A stretch of DNA of 64,000 nucleotides from Takakia lepidozioides (GCA_030704615.1 CM060733.1:30442001-30506000); one strand, 5' to 3'. Numbered from the stretch's first letter, positions 1-12,170 are shown. Numbers and translations are program-made. The notes: a model not told the origin generated them from the sequence alone.

Positions 1-188
1 GCATGGTTATTCAAAGTCTTCACATTTCTTTTCTTCCTAGGCTTTGACTTAGGAAGTGACACTCCAACCACCTCAGAAATATCTTCCAAGTCGGAAGAAA
101 GAGGAGTGGCTGGAGATCGCTTTGACCCCTTTTTCTTGGGCTTAGGAAGCTGAGGGAGTTCGGGCAATTCAGTAAGATTTGCTTCCAT
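1..188 (-). CDS. Partial ORF running off the left edge, unknown function
   Basis: A minus-strand ATG at 188 opens a frame of about 62 codons that is still open at position 1; the frame is also open upstream to a stop at 303-305. The visible product is rich in Lys, Pro, Ser and Glu, with a Pro-Lys-rich start and basic KPKKK and PRKKR clusters that could be nuclear localisation signals. I recognise no family. It could be the start of a nuclear protein or part of a retroelement polyprotein. There is no codon-level evidence beyond the open frame. Confidence 0.25.
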   Translation of the reverse strand, partial: MEANLTELPELPQLPKPKKKGSKRSPATPLSSDLEDISEVVGVSLPKSKPRKKRNVKTLNNH

Positions 189-324
189 ATCATGGTGGAC
201 AGAAGTGGTTACAACTCTTAGAGAGCCTCTCGGGGGCAGAAGCAGGATAGTGCGCCGCTCCAGTAGGTTGAGACTCCAAAACAAAAAGGGCTGGGACCCT
301 TCTTACAATGCTTCTTAACAGGTT

Positions 325-2153
325 CTGCAATAATTTCATCAAAATTATCACCATCTTCAACAGAACGGGTCCCATTTTGAATGGTTTGAAGCAAAATGAC
401 CTCCTAGCAAACATGGGCTCAGATTGCCGCTCAGAGGCAGGAGCGGCAAAGGCTGTCTTTTTTTTAGGTTTGAAGTTACCACTGGATTTTGTACTGCCTA
501 GTTGGTAGGTACCATTGCCACTATCACGAGACTAACACTGTTGCTAGCATGGTAACCGCGTAGGATTTAGTGCTAGTTACCACCTATAAATATGAACACA
601 GTGAAAAAAAAACTATCGTTGCAACCACCCTCGTGCCACTCAGTTACCAATAGGTGTGCACGGTCCCTTAGTTATGAAACTCGAATAAGTCTTTCCTCAT
701 AGCAAACTCATCCATATATAAGTTATGTCTATTATCATTTATCCTAATTTTTCTTAAGATAATTTTTGGACTGAAGCATGGTACAAGCCGTTGAAGTACA
801 AAGAACCAAACTTGAGCCCCTCAAATAAGGCGGAATTTGAGTAATGATTATATATTACAATTGTTATTAAGGCAACTTCCCAATCTTTTGTACCTTGATA
901 ATTACATCTTATTATTGTTATTAAGGTATAACAAGCCAACTCCCCTATCTTAATTTGAAAAGCTATTGGTTGAGGATAAGTTTGAAGTTTCCAAAGCTGT
1001 ATGTGTGAAGTCGCACTGGAAAAGTCAGTTTAGCAGAATGTAATTGTAAGTAAACCCTCCCATTCTTTCAAACTAAAATGTTGCAGCGATCTGACTAGAT
1101 CAAGGTACCTACTCATGAACAGAAGACATCCCTTGTAATATGATAGTTTGCAGTGCAAATTTGGAAGTGCAACTCTTCGAAGTTTGACTTAGAGATCAGT
1201 GAGACTACTGCTTTCCTGCTTTTCTGAAATAATCAGGTTGCGTAAAGTCATCTATGTCTTGCACGTGGTCACTGTACAGTCCAAGTCAATTTGTTTCCTC
1301 ACCAACCTATCAGATCTGAAAAACAGTTTGTCAGTCAATCATATACTTGAAGTGATGTAAAAACAGATGCACTGAGGTAGTTTCTTGAAGGGGGGAAGTG
1401 TTTGAAAATATATAGACAAGAGTTCTTTAGTAAGCATTGTTAATATTGTTAGAATTATCGGACCTTCCTGCAGCGCACCGTCCGGCTAATTAAGCGAACT
1501 TTAGTGATGTCCACATGATCACCGACTCTATAGGAGCACAATTATTGACTACGTAGGAGTAGTTGGTATTCTTTGGCTCTTCTACTTAATTGAGCCCTTT
1601 ACATTTAGTAGGCTTAGCGGTGCCACTTGTGTACATATTGCTGGCCTTACTCTGGCAGTATAGTTCTTGTATTCCGGTTCTAGATCCTTGGCTGTATAGT
1701 GCTCTTCATTTTTATCAAATATGTTACAAATGTATGTACATATAGGATCCATAGTGCGAACGATTGTTCGCAGCACAGAAGCTGTTCAGCCCTGAATTGA
1801 CCCAACCTTCAACAGATCCATTTGTCATGGTATGCTATAACCAGGCTGATCGCGGGTGGGCTCAATCCTGCAATGTTCCAATCATCCTCTTCTGGGGCTC
1901 TGCGTGCAGCAGTAGCCTCTGTAAATTCGTTTTGACCGTTTACCCTTTTGGATCATAAATTATGGTGGCTCGATATGCATCGAGATCACTTTTTCCCAAT
2001 GAGGGAAATGCTATGCCTATCTAGAATGATGTGGGCAAGAGGGCCCGTGTAAATAAGAGCCTCAGAAGGCGACTCTTACACTCATCTTGAGGGCAGGGCC
2101 TCCTCTAATCTAGCAATTCTGCAAGTATTCAGTGGAGGGCTTGCAACTTGTCC
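325..2153. other. Non-coding stretch downstream of the FatA remnant
   Basis: AT-rich DNA with stops in all frames. It lies 3' of the FatA remnant and may hold its 3' UTR near 2100-2150. I see no recognisable element in it. Confidence 0.4.
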
Positions 2154-3766
2154 TCAGTGCTGTTTGCTCCTTGGTCGCCAGCAGGTACGCCCTCGGACGA
2201 TTTCGGCATTCTCTCCCTGAGTGCGAAGTAAATGAGTAAACTGGCTACAAGTCTCCACCGCCATTACAGACCTTCCGAGCTCGGACGTGAAAGCCTCGTT
2301 TGCGTGACTTCCTTTCATGTTCAAATGCTCTCCAGTGCTAGCATTTCCGTTTGTGTTAGCATCCGCAGTTTGTGGCGCAGTGTCTGTTGCCTCGGGTCTT
2401 GTGAGGGACTCCACAACATCAGAGCTGGTGCATTCCCGTCGATATTCCAGAGTTAGGCTAGTCAGCTCGTGAGTCTCAAACTTTCCTGGTGGAACACTCT
2501 GCAACATTAACCCCGTTGGAACTTTAGCATCTTGACATACCTATCATCTTTGGGACCAGTGAAAGACCAAATCCAAGGACGAATTATACCACAAAACTTC
2601 CTCCTCGTGGACTCGTTAATTCCAGGAGATTTCTTTTGTTCGTGAATTGTACCTGTAGTACCCAGCTGATGTACTTGAGGTTGCTCACATGCTGATTTAC
2701 GTCCACATCTCCTCTGCTAGACTGCAGCCCAACAAATGCACCATAAGAGCCGTGTTCAATGTACATACACACAAACATTTGCCTAGTCTAAAGAGATGGC
2801 CGTCTAAATATCTCCATGCGATCGAGTTCAAAGTCAGTTCAGCTAGAAAGGCAAGGACAGTTCCGTGAGTTCTGAGTGTCTATCAATGAGAGGCTATGAC
2901 GCTCCCAGTGCTAGGTAAATTATGTCAACTTACAGTGAGGTTAGAGCTTGTGAAGTCGGCTGTCTCATCAGTCAGTGGCAAACTTGGGACAGAGGAAAGC
3001 CGAGCGGTTTTCAATGAAGCATGGTTCAATCTCGGCTCTAACTTCGTCAGGAATCTTGGAGAGGCGTCGGGTGTCTTCGTTCATCATCACCCATGTGCTG
3101 CACAATCCATTACCAAACAGCAAAATATGAGTCGAGATCAAATTAATAGACAGCTTGAATCACATTTAAACAATCTCAGTTAACACTTTAATATACAGTA
3201 TATGAAAATTTTGTTTGAATCCACTTCAAACCCTGAAGTAGCTGAGTTGCAGAAGTAAAGAACCGCCTTGAAGGCAGAATACGTAGATAAGATTCACTTG
3301 GTAATAATGTGTCAATGTGAATCATCAGTGTACGAGCACCAGATCCGTGATGATGTACCTGGTTCCACGAGCGAGGACCTCGCCGGTTTGATAGCTCCGC
3401 ATCACCCAGTCGCGTCGCATTCCATTCTTGCCAGCGCTCGTAACCCAGGTGTCTATCTCCACTTCTTCAGGCCTGCACAACAATCATATAGTAGCAGAAA
3501 GCTTAGTTCACATTTCCAAGCCACTCCTTCTCCTGTAAGGTGAATCAAGCTGCAACAGCGCAATATCCAGAGGCGCGAACTCCAGGATTGCGAAAGCCAA
3601 TCATGCTTCATGCTAAGCAAATGTAAGCTAACCAGGCAGGGTACCGCTCGACTTCCACATGCATTTTTGTCACCAGCCAGATTAGCCGGCAACGATTCAT
3701 GGCGCGTGTTGCTCCAAAGCCGTCCCCGCTAATACCTAACAGCGACACGTGACAAACTGCAATTTC
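2154..3766 (-). pseudogene. FATA: Acyl-ACP thioesterase, FatA type: five 3' exons, 5'-truncated, one frameshift
   Basis: FatA hydrolyses acyl-ACP (mainly oleoyl-ACP) in plastids to release free fatty acids. Exons on the minus strand are 3766-3633, 3472-3359, 3097-2934, 2787-2653 and 2498-2154. Each is bounded by GT/AG and the phases agree. The product matches FatA along its length: DGFGATRAMNR...LIWLVTKMHVEVERYPAW, then EEVEIDTW and MMNEDTRRL, then the C-terminal hotdog motif DVDVNQHVSNLKYISWVLQ, then THELTSLTLEYRREC, and an HLL...RGRTCWR tail. The Asp/Asn/His of the DxDxNQH motif and the later EYRREC residues are present. Two defects are visible. Exon 3097-2934 has a run of four A near 3011 where three would keep frame. 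No exon for the transit peptide and the KEKFVIR region was found up to about 5.3 kb. The exons are otherwise well preserved, so this is a recent pseudogene, or a real gene with an assembly indel and a distant first exon. Confidence 0.85.
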
Positions 3767-4561
3767 CTGCAGATCAACGCTCCAACTATAAGCCACTTTG
3801 ATCCACTTCGAAGGACTCTCACAGAGTGATTTTGAGGTCCAACTCAATTGCTTGTGCAGAGATTTCTATATGGCCTTCTTATAATATTATAGGGGAAGCT
3901 CTAGAGAGTTTCAAAATTGAATTGGAGACTGTACGGAGTCAAGATGTTCGGGAGGTGTATCACAGTCAAGAGTTTCCTGGGCGATTTGTAGGCACTAAGC
4001 AGTCAGAGTGCCCCGTGTGGATGAGTAACTCAGACCTGTGTAGGTTCAATGTAACTATTTTTCATTCGTGAACAAGCGCTCTTCCCTAGTACACCATCGA
4101 AACTCTCTACATGTCAGGAAGAACGAGCGCGGAGAAGTTTATTACTCACTTGAAATAGACTAAAAAGAGTATCAATCGACGTTTCCTTGTAGACGACGAC
4201 TCACGTCAACGGCTTGTGCCTACATAACGGCCCCGCTCTTTTCTTCTCCAAACTCAGGCTTTACAGCAAGCGAGGAGAGTTGAGAGAGCCTAGTAGTAAC
4301 AGCCTTGTCCAGAGGCGGTGTATCCTGATCCTTCTATCAGATACCCAGGGAGCGATTGAGCTACAGTGAATCCGACGAGCTGAATTAGAAGTGAAAGTGG
4401 GATTCAACGGATTTACGAAACTTGAACATTCAGATACTTGACGAGGAAACAGAAATCAACGTTCAAATCATTGAGCCTTATACAGGTGACAAATAGAGAG
4501 CTCAGTACTCAAGCTTCAATTCCAACGCGGCTGATTATCTGCAGTTGATTTTATTGCCAAT
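3767..4561. other. Gap between the FatA remnant and the plus-strand ORF
   Basis: No coding homology was seen. The expected FatA first exon (conserved KEKFVIR...ETIANLLQ region) would lie here in a compact gene but is absent. The stretch could be intron, or shared upstream sequence of FatA and the ORF at 4562. Confidence 0.35.
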
Positions 4562-4972
4562 ATGGAGGCTCTATTGAACTCAATGGCTTCGTGGAAATCC
4601 CTTTCTGGAATCACAACATCATTGAGGAAGTTGACTTCCCCAGAAGTCCAACATTCGCTGACATTTTCGGGGACATCGTCATTCTCCTCCAAACAAAAAC
4701 CTCAAAGCATCCATGCAACTCTATTGGAACCTACAGAGCTCAATGAAAATTCCTTGTGGGGATTCGGAAGGCTTTCCGATAACTTGACTTCCGCCCGAAG
4801 CTCCACGGGTAGGCTCGGTACATGGAGCAGTTCTGCTCCTCCTCATGCAGGACGGTCTTCAGGGTTCTCGGCCGCCTTGGGGGAGGTTCTCCAAAGCGCT
4901 AAGCAAAGACTTGCGTTTGCTTGCATTCCTCCCCGGGTCACCACGTCACCACCTTCCAATCCGACCGCGTAA
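4562..4972 (+). CDS. Hypothetical ORF with transit-peptide-like N-terminus
   Basis: An ATG at 4562 opens 136 codons ending at a TAA. The first roughly 60 residues are rich in Ser and Thr and poor in acidic residues (MEALLNSMASWKSLSGITT start), which resembles a chloroplast transit peptide. It lies upstream of the FatA remnant, pointing away from it. I recognise no mature domain and no clear splice donor. It may be the first exon of a plastid protein, or chance. The antisense frame at 4843-5085 is probably a shadow. Confidence 0.3.
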   Translation: MEALLNSMASWKSLSGITTSLRKLTSPEVQHSLTFSGTSSFSSKQKPQSIHATLLEPTELNENSLWGFGRLSDNLTSARSSTGRLGTWSSSAPPHAGRSSGFSAALGEVLQSAKQRLAFACIPPRVTTSPPSNPTA

Positions 4973-5899
4973 ACGCAGGGTCCGTGACAATCGAGCAGGG
5001 GGGAAGCTGGCAGGACCCGGGGAGATGGCGGGGCAGTTGGGGCAGTAATGGCAGGCGTTGACCTGCTGCGGACACTAGTCAACAAACTCGACCTCTTGCG
5101 TCTGCTACTTTCACTTCTTTTTTGTTTTTAATCAAAAGGAGAGGAAGCCGAGTCCGTCCCCTTTCTATTTTGTTTTAAGAGAAAAAATGGGCAGTATATA
5201 ATTAGAGTGTCTCGTATCATGTGATAATATTGAAGAGCGTGCATGCATGCAACATGCACGAGATCGTCAGTTGTACCCTTCACCTCCGATACAAAACAGT
5301 GCATGTGATTGAGAGGTGATTTCATTTCATGCGACTTCCAGACGGTTGACTAGAAAAAAAATGTTGACAATTCATCATAGATCTCAATGGCAGGACCTTA
5401 TTACTGGGTCGTGACATGGAAAACATCTGAAAAAATCTCCAACTCTTCAACGACATAGTCAAATGTGCTCCACTTTTACTACTCTTGGTTCCTGATAATA
5501 TTTACCTGTGAACCTCCATTTTGCATAGCCTCACTATCATACTTGTGTTGCAAGATGTTTTGCATGATGCTGATTGCAATGTGAAAAACAGTCACAGGTG
5601 CAACAAACACATGTCGACCTCAGCTGCTTACAGGATGCAAGTGAGAGGGATGAGGGGGTTATTGGAGGCTGGTCAATACCACTTCACACCACAATTTGTG
5701 TCTCCGTCTTTTTTTGGAAGGAGGAACACGCTTAACATGCCAAAAGAGGCTAAAGAAACAAAGGGGAGCTGCAGGCCCAACCTCAACTCAGCAACAACAC
5801 CAACAAATGCTCAGGGGGCTGCATATGCCAACTAATCAGCTCGGCCCTCACAAGAAGGATGATCCAAATGTAAGCACGAGATGACCAATTACCATGTAA

Positions 5900-6455
5900 A
5901 TGATGACACGACCAGACATAACTTATGTTGTGAACAATGCAGCTAAGTTTTGTGAGCATCCTCAGAAGTCACAAGTGATGGACAGCCATTAAACGTGTGC
6001 TTCGTTACCTAAACGGCACAACGAATTATGGACTTCAGTACGGAGGAAAGAGTTCGAGCATTACTCTGGAAGAATACTGTAATGCCGACTATACAGGGGA
6101 TCTTGATTATCGGCTATCAAGAACTGGCTACGTTTTCGTTATGGGAAATGGTGTTGTTGCCTGGAGTAGTCAAAGCCAAAAATGTACAGCCGTTAGTACT
6201 ACATAGGCAGAGTACATCGCCGCATGCTCTGCAACAAAGGAAGCAATATGGTTGAGGAGACTCTTGGGAAACATTGGAATTCCCAATTCAAGCCTACAGT
6301 GCTTAAGGGAGATAATCAAAGCGCCATCAAGCTTGTGAAGAACCCTGATTTGGGGAGACGGACAAAACATGTGGATGTCCAATATACCATTTCATCAGAG
6401 AAAAGTATTGGATGCAAGAGATCATTGTTGATCCTGTTTGTTCCAGTGTCTGAGT
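5900..6455 (+). pseudogene. Ty1/copia polyprotein remnant: end of RT and RNase H
   Basis: The translation starts with the copia signature RPDITYVVNNAAKF, continues as RVLRYLNGTTNYGLQYGG and Y.NADYTGDLD, and then has TGYVF, STT, AEYIAACSATKEAIWLRRLL and NQSAIKLVKNP...RTKHVDVQYHFIRE. These are the RNase H motifs of Ty1/copia elements. At least three lesions are present: a frameshift near 5983, an in-frame TAG at 6204-6206 (in the STTEAEY motif) and a further shift near 6390. The ORF at 5997 is one intact block of it. No LTRs were identified, so this is an isolated 3' pol fragment. Confidence 0.85.
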
Positions 6456-6818
6456 ATGAGTATTTGATCGTTGTTTTTACATCCACTTGAACACACTGGC
6501 AACTAGTTTTATTCGTCTAGATAGTTATTTCCTTTTGCTGGAATTGTGAACTGCGCTAGGTGGTTTGACGATTGCCACGTGTTCTCCCTCATTTCGAACT
6601 AGTTTTATCTGGCGACGGGGTTTTCTTTCTGTTGTTGCTCATTCTGTTTCAGACTCAATGAAGAGAACGTAACATTGTGAGTACAATGATTGTGTGTCTG
6701 ATTTTACTCTCATATTTGTAATAGTTCAACAGATTCATGAAGTCATTCGTGAATTCATCAAAAACTTCAATGAAACATCAATATATAAAGCGAGGTAGTT
6801 TGTTTTGTTTTACTTTGT

Positions 6819-7310
6819 AGCGTCGTTGAGATCTCCCAAACCGCGGGACCCAGCCCTGGTGCTTGGTGCCATTGGAAAGCCCTCGATGAGGAGGGGTGCA
6901 CCGGCTTGATCTCATAATTTTTGGACTTATGGTGTGGAAGATATGGAATTTCAAGTACTTTTGGTCGCTGGAAATTCATGAAAATTAGCAAAGTGGGCTT
7001 TCTCCGAGCAATGATTGGCCCTTCATTTGTCTTTAGTGCACGTGGACATAAATGTAAATTCGGCTTTTTAAGTATTGGCAATCACAATATTGTTTGTAGT
7101 GTCGTTGAGATCTCCCAAACCGGGGAGCCTCTGGCCATGATTTTACTACCGTTGGAAAGCCCTCAATGAGTAGGGGTGCACTGACTTGGTCTCATAATTT
7201 TGGACCTGCGGTGTGGAAGATATGGAATTTCAAGTACTTTTGGCCGCTGAAAATTCATAAACTGGAACAATGATGTGGAGATCTCCCAAACTGTAGGGTC
7301 TCTGGGGCAG
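6819..7310 (+). repeat. Dispersed repeat with GAGATCTCCCAAACC motif, 2.3 tandem copies
   Basis: Copies begin at 6819 (to about 6988) and 7097 (to about 7262), with a partial third from 7273. Shared blocks are GTCGTTGAGATCTCCCAAAC, GGAAAGCCCTCRATGAG, GTCTCATAATTTT and GGTGTGGAAGATATGGAATT. A fourth copy lies in reverse orientation at 62563-62742. No coding capacity or terminal repeats were seen. Confidence 0.8.
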
Positions 7311-8593
7311 AGCCAGATCTTGGAAGAGGCGGGGGCGGAGATCCGCTTTTCCGCCGTGTCTATAGCAGTGTCTTAGCAGCGCTTTTAACCATTACTTTTA
7401 TTATAGGGTTCCGCCAGTTTTTAGCTATCTCGTCTTTTTAACTCTTCATTTAGGCGCATCCGCTATCCTATCCATGACTACCATATCTGCGGCGAGTTCT
7501 CTTCAGCCGCCATCGCAACCTCACCATTCCCCCCCATCTCTTTGCTAGTTGTATTCTTCTCCCACCTCTCTGTTTGTTACCAAAGCTTTCGCCTCATTAT
7601 GCAGCTCCTGTGAAACTAGTTTAGGAGTGTTTCTCATTATATAAGCTTTCTTGCTTATTGCAATACAAATGGAGTTCAAAGATATGTTTGCTCAATACTA
7701 TTCCCTCTAAGGCCTCCAGCACCGAGTACCCGCCCTGCTCACAAGAACTCCCCAGCGGCCTACTCTCGACCAGACGAAGAACTCGACATTATTATCTCAA
7801 AAGTCTCTACAGCTGGCACCAAGACAGCCAGCACACAGCGTGCAATACCCTCACGAGCCGCCAACGACTCCATAGATACGCTCTAGATGCAACACTCTCA
7901 TGCCACCGAGAAAGGGACTCTGCCCACAAGCACTGGTAACCTTCGGCCCCAGGCTCTGTTGATCTTCCTTCTCACTCTCTCCCCCCATTTTTTGTGCTGC
8001 TCCCAACTGTATTGATCCCTTGGGCGAAGCAGAGTTCGACGGTAAGGCATGACCTCCCCGATGACATCATTGAGCAATTCATCCTCGGCACTGCTATGCG
8101 AACAAACCCAGCTCACACTCCCCATGATCACAATAAGAGTTTCTGGAAGTTGTCCGGCTGGCAACCACGCATCATGCCGTACCCCCAACCCTGGCGATCA
8201 ATAGGCTGGCTCGATGGTAACACAGCTCGCACCCTCGCCCATAGCAGCCCGCTACCCACCCCGAACTTTGTGCCGTAGAGCTGGCAAACCATCCCGAACG
8301 TCTCCAGCAAGTATTCCTTCTACACACCCACCACATCTCTCTCCCAATATCACACGGTCAGTTCTGTTCTCCCCACCCCCCACTATAGCAATTCTCTATA
8401 TATCATCCCAATTCTCATACAACCACCTACCCCCTGCTCTACCACCACACACCTCCACATACTACTATCACACAGTACTACCGCAATACACTAGCACACC
8501 CCTGCATATACACGATACTCTCCCGGGAGAGGACCTCCCTGCTGGACCACCACCACACTACTACCTTCCATATTTGAATTCGTGGTAGTTGCA
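7311..8593. other. C-rich stretch without a supported gene
   Basis: A pyrimidine-rich region, especially 8300-8590. Several short ORFs overlap (for example 7994-8278 on plus) but none has a recognisable domain. It appears to be the flank into which the MITE at 8594 and the CACTA element at 9595 inserted, since similar C-rich sequence resumes after each. Confidence 0.35.
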
Positions 8594-9313
8594 GGGTAGA
8601 ATGGACCAAAAACGGTAGATGACGACGTCCATGGAAGTCCATGACCATCCATAAAATTGACGATATTCAAGTAATTTCAAATGATGATAGACAATGGTAT
8701 ATTTAATACTTTTAGTAAAAGGTCTTATCCCAAACATCAAAGATAAGTTTTATTATAAATTTTAATCTTTAATTTGAATAAAAATTGATAAATCAAAAAT
8801 TAGATTTAACATCGATTTGTCCATATATCACCATGTCATTGTAGATTATATTTTTGTATCCATTTTAGTAAAAGGTACCACCTGGAAAACTAAATAGACA
8901 AAGTATTATGGATTTTCTTAAAAACACGCGTTTTTGGAGTACAAATTAGTCCATAAGGTCTAAATCAGAAATAAGTTTGTCCATGAAAATGCATATTTAG
9001 AAAGTTAACAAAAATGACCCCACCATATGTTATCCTTAGAGCAATTGCCCAATTGTAAAATCCTTTTCTAGAGTCCATAAGTTTCATTATGTTAAATGGA
9101 CAATCAACAGTATTCAATTTCAAAAGTCCATAACTTGGACACACTTTGTCCGTTTTGCATTCTGACAATTGGCGCATGTAACTAATATAGTTGGCAATAT
9201 AAAGCATCTACATTGGTTACAATAGTTTTTTTTTTTTTTTTAAATGAATGGTTCTGTAAACCGCAGTCACTGCAGAATTGACAGTTGGAAGTCCATTTTG
9301 GTCCAGTCTACCC
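8594..9313. mobile_element. MITE-like element with GGGTAGA ends
   Basis: The left end reads GGGTAGAATGGACCAAAA and the right end is its near-perfect inverse, TTTGGTCCAGTCTACCC. The interior is AT-rich and non-coding, about 720 bp. The inverse match may extend to CAG...CTG. No clear target duplication is visible. The block at 12990-13410 resembles its left half in reverse orientation. The ends also resemble those of the MITE at 58595. Confidence 0.6.
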
Positions 9314-9594
9314 TGCTGACACCTACCTCCTCCTATATTAATCTAACTTACAACACTCATTGTTACCTCTGGAACTCCATCTTAACAACTTCCTCCCCTC
9401 CTCTTCTTGCTCAGCCAGTCACGTATACCTTCCTTATGTCTCCCTGCCGTCAGTCACTCCCTCTTGACCTGTACTCACCCCCAAGGTGGCTCTGTGAGCA
9501 AAGCCCGAATTCTGGTCCTAATCTGCTGATTCCTATCAACTGCTCCATGAATTCACTATATAACACTCAATGCCCTCTCCGAGACTTGTTAACA

Positions 9595-10444
9595 CACTAC
9601 AACAGATCGCGGTAGTTATGACTGCCAAACCGTGGTAGTCATGGTTTTCTTGACTTTGATCATGACTGCACCATGTTTTTATATGAAATTGATCTCCCGC
9701 AGTCGTTCATACGACTGTAGTCATATGAATGACTATCTAAGTAGTCGTCTGTATGACTACATGGCTTCGGAATGGGCGGAAGGCTGGTCAACGGCAATTG
9801 ACCAGATTTAGCTCACCATTCATAGTCATTTCCATGACTACAGTGTACATGGATGAGATTACATAGTCATGATGACTACTGGGGATTTTGTAATTTGGTG
9901 TGTATAATACAATTAAAACACCATATGATCACATGAATGACTAATGGGTGTATTGGTTAGCAGGTAGTGAACTATAACTTTTATAGTAAAGAGGTTGCAG
10001 GTTCAAACTCCTCTAAGTACAATCAAATGGATAAGATGGCCCTAGGGTTAGTAGGCGAGCTAGGGATAGCACGTGGTAGCCTAAATAAGCTGTCACGTGG
10101 TTTTTTTCATTATTATAAAATACATTATGCCACGTGGCACAATGCGGTGCGACGCGGCGTCCGACATATGTTTTTTATTTTATTTTTTTTAAAATTAAAT
10201 TAAATTTTAAATCAATTGTGCCTTGCTCCGTGGCGCGGCAGCGGCGACTGCAGTATCATGGTATATATGACTGCAATGAGAGATATCACTTGGTTCATCT
10301 GACTGTAAGCATTTGGACCGTACCATCTTGCACTCATTGTATTCACTTGGTTTGCACGACTTACAGTCATAGAAGTCATATGTACTGTTTATGACTGCAG
10401 AATAATCATATATACAGTCATGAATACCGCGATCTGTTGTAGTG
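9595..10444. mobile_element. Non-autonomous CACTA element (copy 1)
   Basis: The ends are CACTACAACAGATCGCGGTA and the inverse TACCGCGATCTGTTGTAGTG. They are flanked on both sides by the 3-bp duplication ACA (9592-9594 and 10445-10447), as expected for CACTA/En-Spm. The element is 850 bp with no transposase. Subterminal regions are packed with ATGACTGCAGTCAT-like and AGTCAT motifs in both orientations, typical of transposase-binding subterminal repeats. A tRNA-like segment lies inside. A second copy in opposite orientation lies at 36332-37146. Confidence 0.9.
9946..10020 (+). other. tRNA-like segment inside CACTA copy 1
   Basis: The segment has an A-box-like TTGGTTAGCAGG, an ACTATAAC...TATAGT anticodon-arm-like inverted repeat and a B-box-like GGTTCAAACTC, in the right order and spacing for a degenerate tRNA, possibly Ile(TAT)-like. 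The T-stem pairs poorly, so it is not a functional tRNA. The same segment is present in reverse at 36721-36796. Confidence 0.45.
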
Positions 10445-11990
10445 ACATCTACAACTCTCCTCTTCTTCCCTGGCCCACAGCCCTCACACTCATCCTCATC
10501 ATAGCCCATATGCCAGTCGCCATTACCACATCTATAACCTACCCAACACTGCCCTGAACACAACACTCGGAACTACTTACCCCACATGACACAATTATTG
10601 GGGAGTTTGTCTCTCACTACCCAATACCATTGGTACACAACCCCCATATCACATGTAACATAAATGTTATTCGGTCCCACTGCTGCAATAAGGCCTGGAT
10701 ATGGGCATTCTTGAATCCTTCCTACAATGACCACTTCATTATCTTTCACCACAGATACTACACGGACCTACCTCTCCCTAGTCTGACCACAACAGTTCAA
10801 GGGACATATCTAACTCAATTAACCATAACCCTTATCCCTCAAACTGATGCTCACAATATGTACACAGATTACTGAACATTATTCTGACCTCAAGGCTCAG
10901 TGGTCGCAACCTATGCAACCTCTCTGCAAAATACCCACCACCCATTATTTTTACTATATTCCTGCCGGGTCCCACCCCCTTACAATCTAACCCAACCTCA
11001 TGGATGGTCATATCTGCAGAATACGACGGACCCTCTCGCCATACCAAAATTGTCAAAAACAACATCCCAACACCTAACTCAAACTTGTTTGTCATCCCAC
11101 ATTCGTTGCAACCATTCACCATGCAACATACTGACGAGCCTCGCCGAGAACCGCCCACCTGTGAGATGTATCGCTAGTCTTAGCAAAGGGTCAGCAGTCG
11201 ACGGAGGGAACTCCTCCCGCTATCTAAACTACCAGCCAACGCAGGGTCCAACTCCCACGCTCGCCGGACAAATCGCTTGTGTGACTTACGGAATCTACTC
11301 TAACTAATTGTCTTCCAAGACTTCTTTATTGCGTTATCACGGCTTCACCCCGGAGCCTGTCAGTTTTCTCGGGAGGTCCCCTCCACTTGGAGTGTCTGCT
11401 TCCGGAAGACTCTACAAAACGTTAAGGGCAAGCCGCTTAGGTTGGGGTTGCTTCACAATCACTCTTCCCCGGATCGCACGTGTGTGCAAAGGGGTCGCCT
11501 ACGTTCCCACTATCCGGAGGGGAGAGCATACCCTAGCCTAGAGAAAAAACGCTTTACCGGACAATATCTCAATTTTCCCCTAATTTCTAGGGCTCCTGGC
11601 TCTTTTCTAGAAATAGATTTCAATAAGGAAAATAAGAAAAATACTATCCTTAGATAGGCTCTTCTAATTAGGAAGTAGAAATAAAAATCCTAGATTTAAT
11701 TACCTCTATTCCTATTTTCTGGTGATTTCCTAAACAGAAAACTGCTTTAAAACTAATTACTTAGGCTGGAAATTCACTAATTCTAGAAAAATAGGCATTA
11801 GGTAGGAAATTATCTAAGCTTTCCAATGACCTATGGCTTAGCCTCTAGATAATCCACCAACCCCTTCTCATTGCCCAAAAACCATTCATATGGTGAGGAA
11901 CAATTGGGAAATTGTCCTATAGGTCAAAACACCCCCCTAGGCCCTTAATAATACCCCCCTAGACCCTAGGTCCCAAGTTCAAACCCCCCT
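10445..11990. other. C-rich then AT-rich stretch without a supported gene
   Basis: From 10445 to about 11160 C-rich sequence like that at 8300 continues, with long but unrecognised ORFs on both strands (10900-11307 plus, 10832-11158 minus). From 11165 to 11660 the composition is LTR-like. No LTR pair, primer-binding site or domain was found. Confidence 0.3.
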
Positions 11991-12170
11991 AGAGCTGGAC
12001 GGGTTTTTCATCCAATGGATGAAAATTTGTGTTTTTCATCCACTGTTCATCCCTGCAATTGGATGAAAAAACTGCATTCCTCATCATATATTCATCCACC
12101 GTTCATTAATCTTGTAGATGAAACATTGCTTATTTCATCCGTCCCTCATCCATCCGAAAAAAATCAACTC
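11990..12170. repeat. Cluster of TTTTTCATCC / GGATGAAAAA motifs
   Basis: At least six copies of TTCATCC or its inverse GGATGAAA occur within 180 bp, several facing each other as small inverted repeats. The same motif clusters in the loop at 19540-20340, at 22600-22950 and at 40990-41190. Confidence 0.6.

Noticed and set aside
8549-8570. CACTACTACC as another CACTA terminus
   Set aside because: No inverse TAGTG partner or target duplication nearby; it lies in a simple C/A-rich stretch.
9946-10020. Functional tRNA gene
   Set aside because: A and B boxes are present but acceptor and T stems do not pair properly; it lies in both copies of a MITE.
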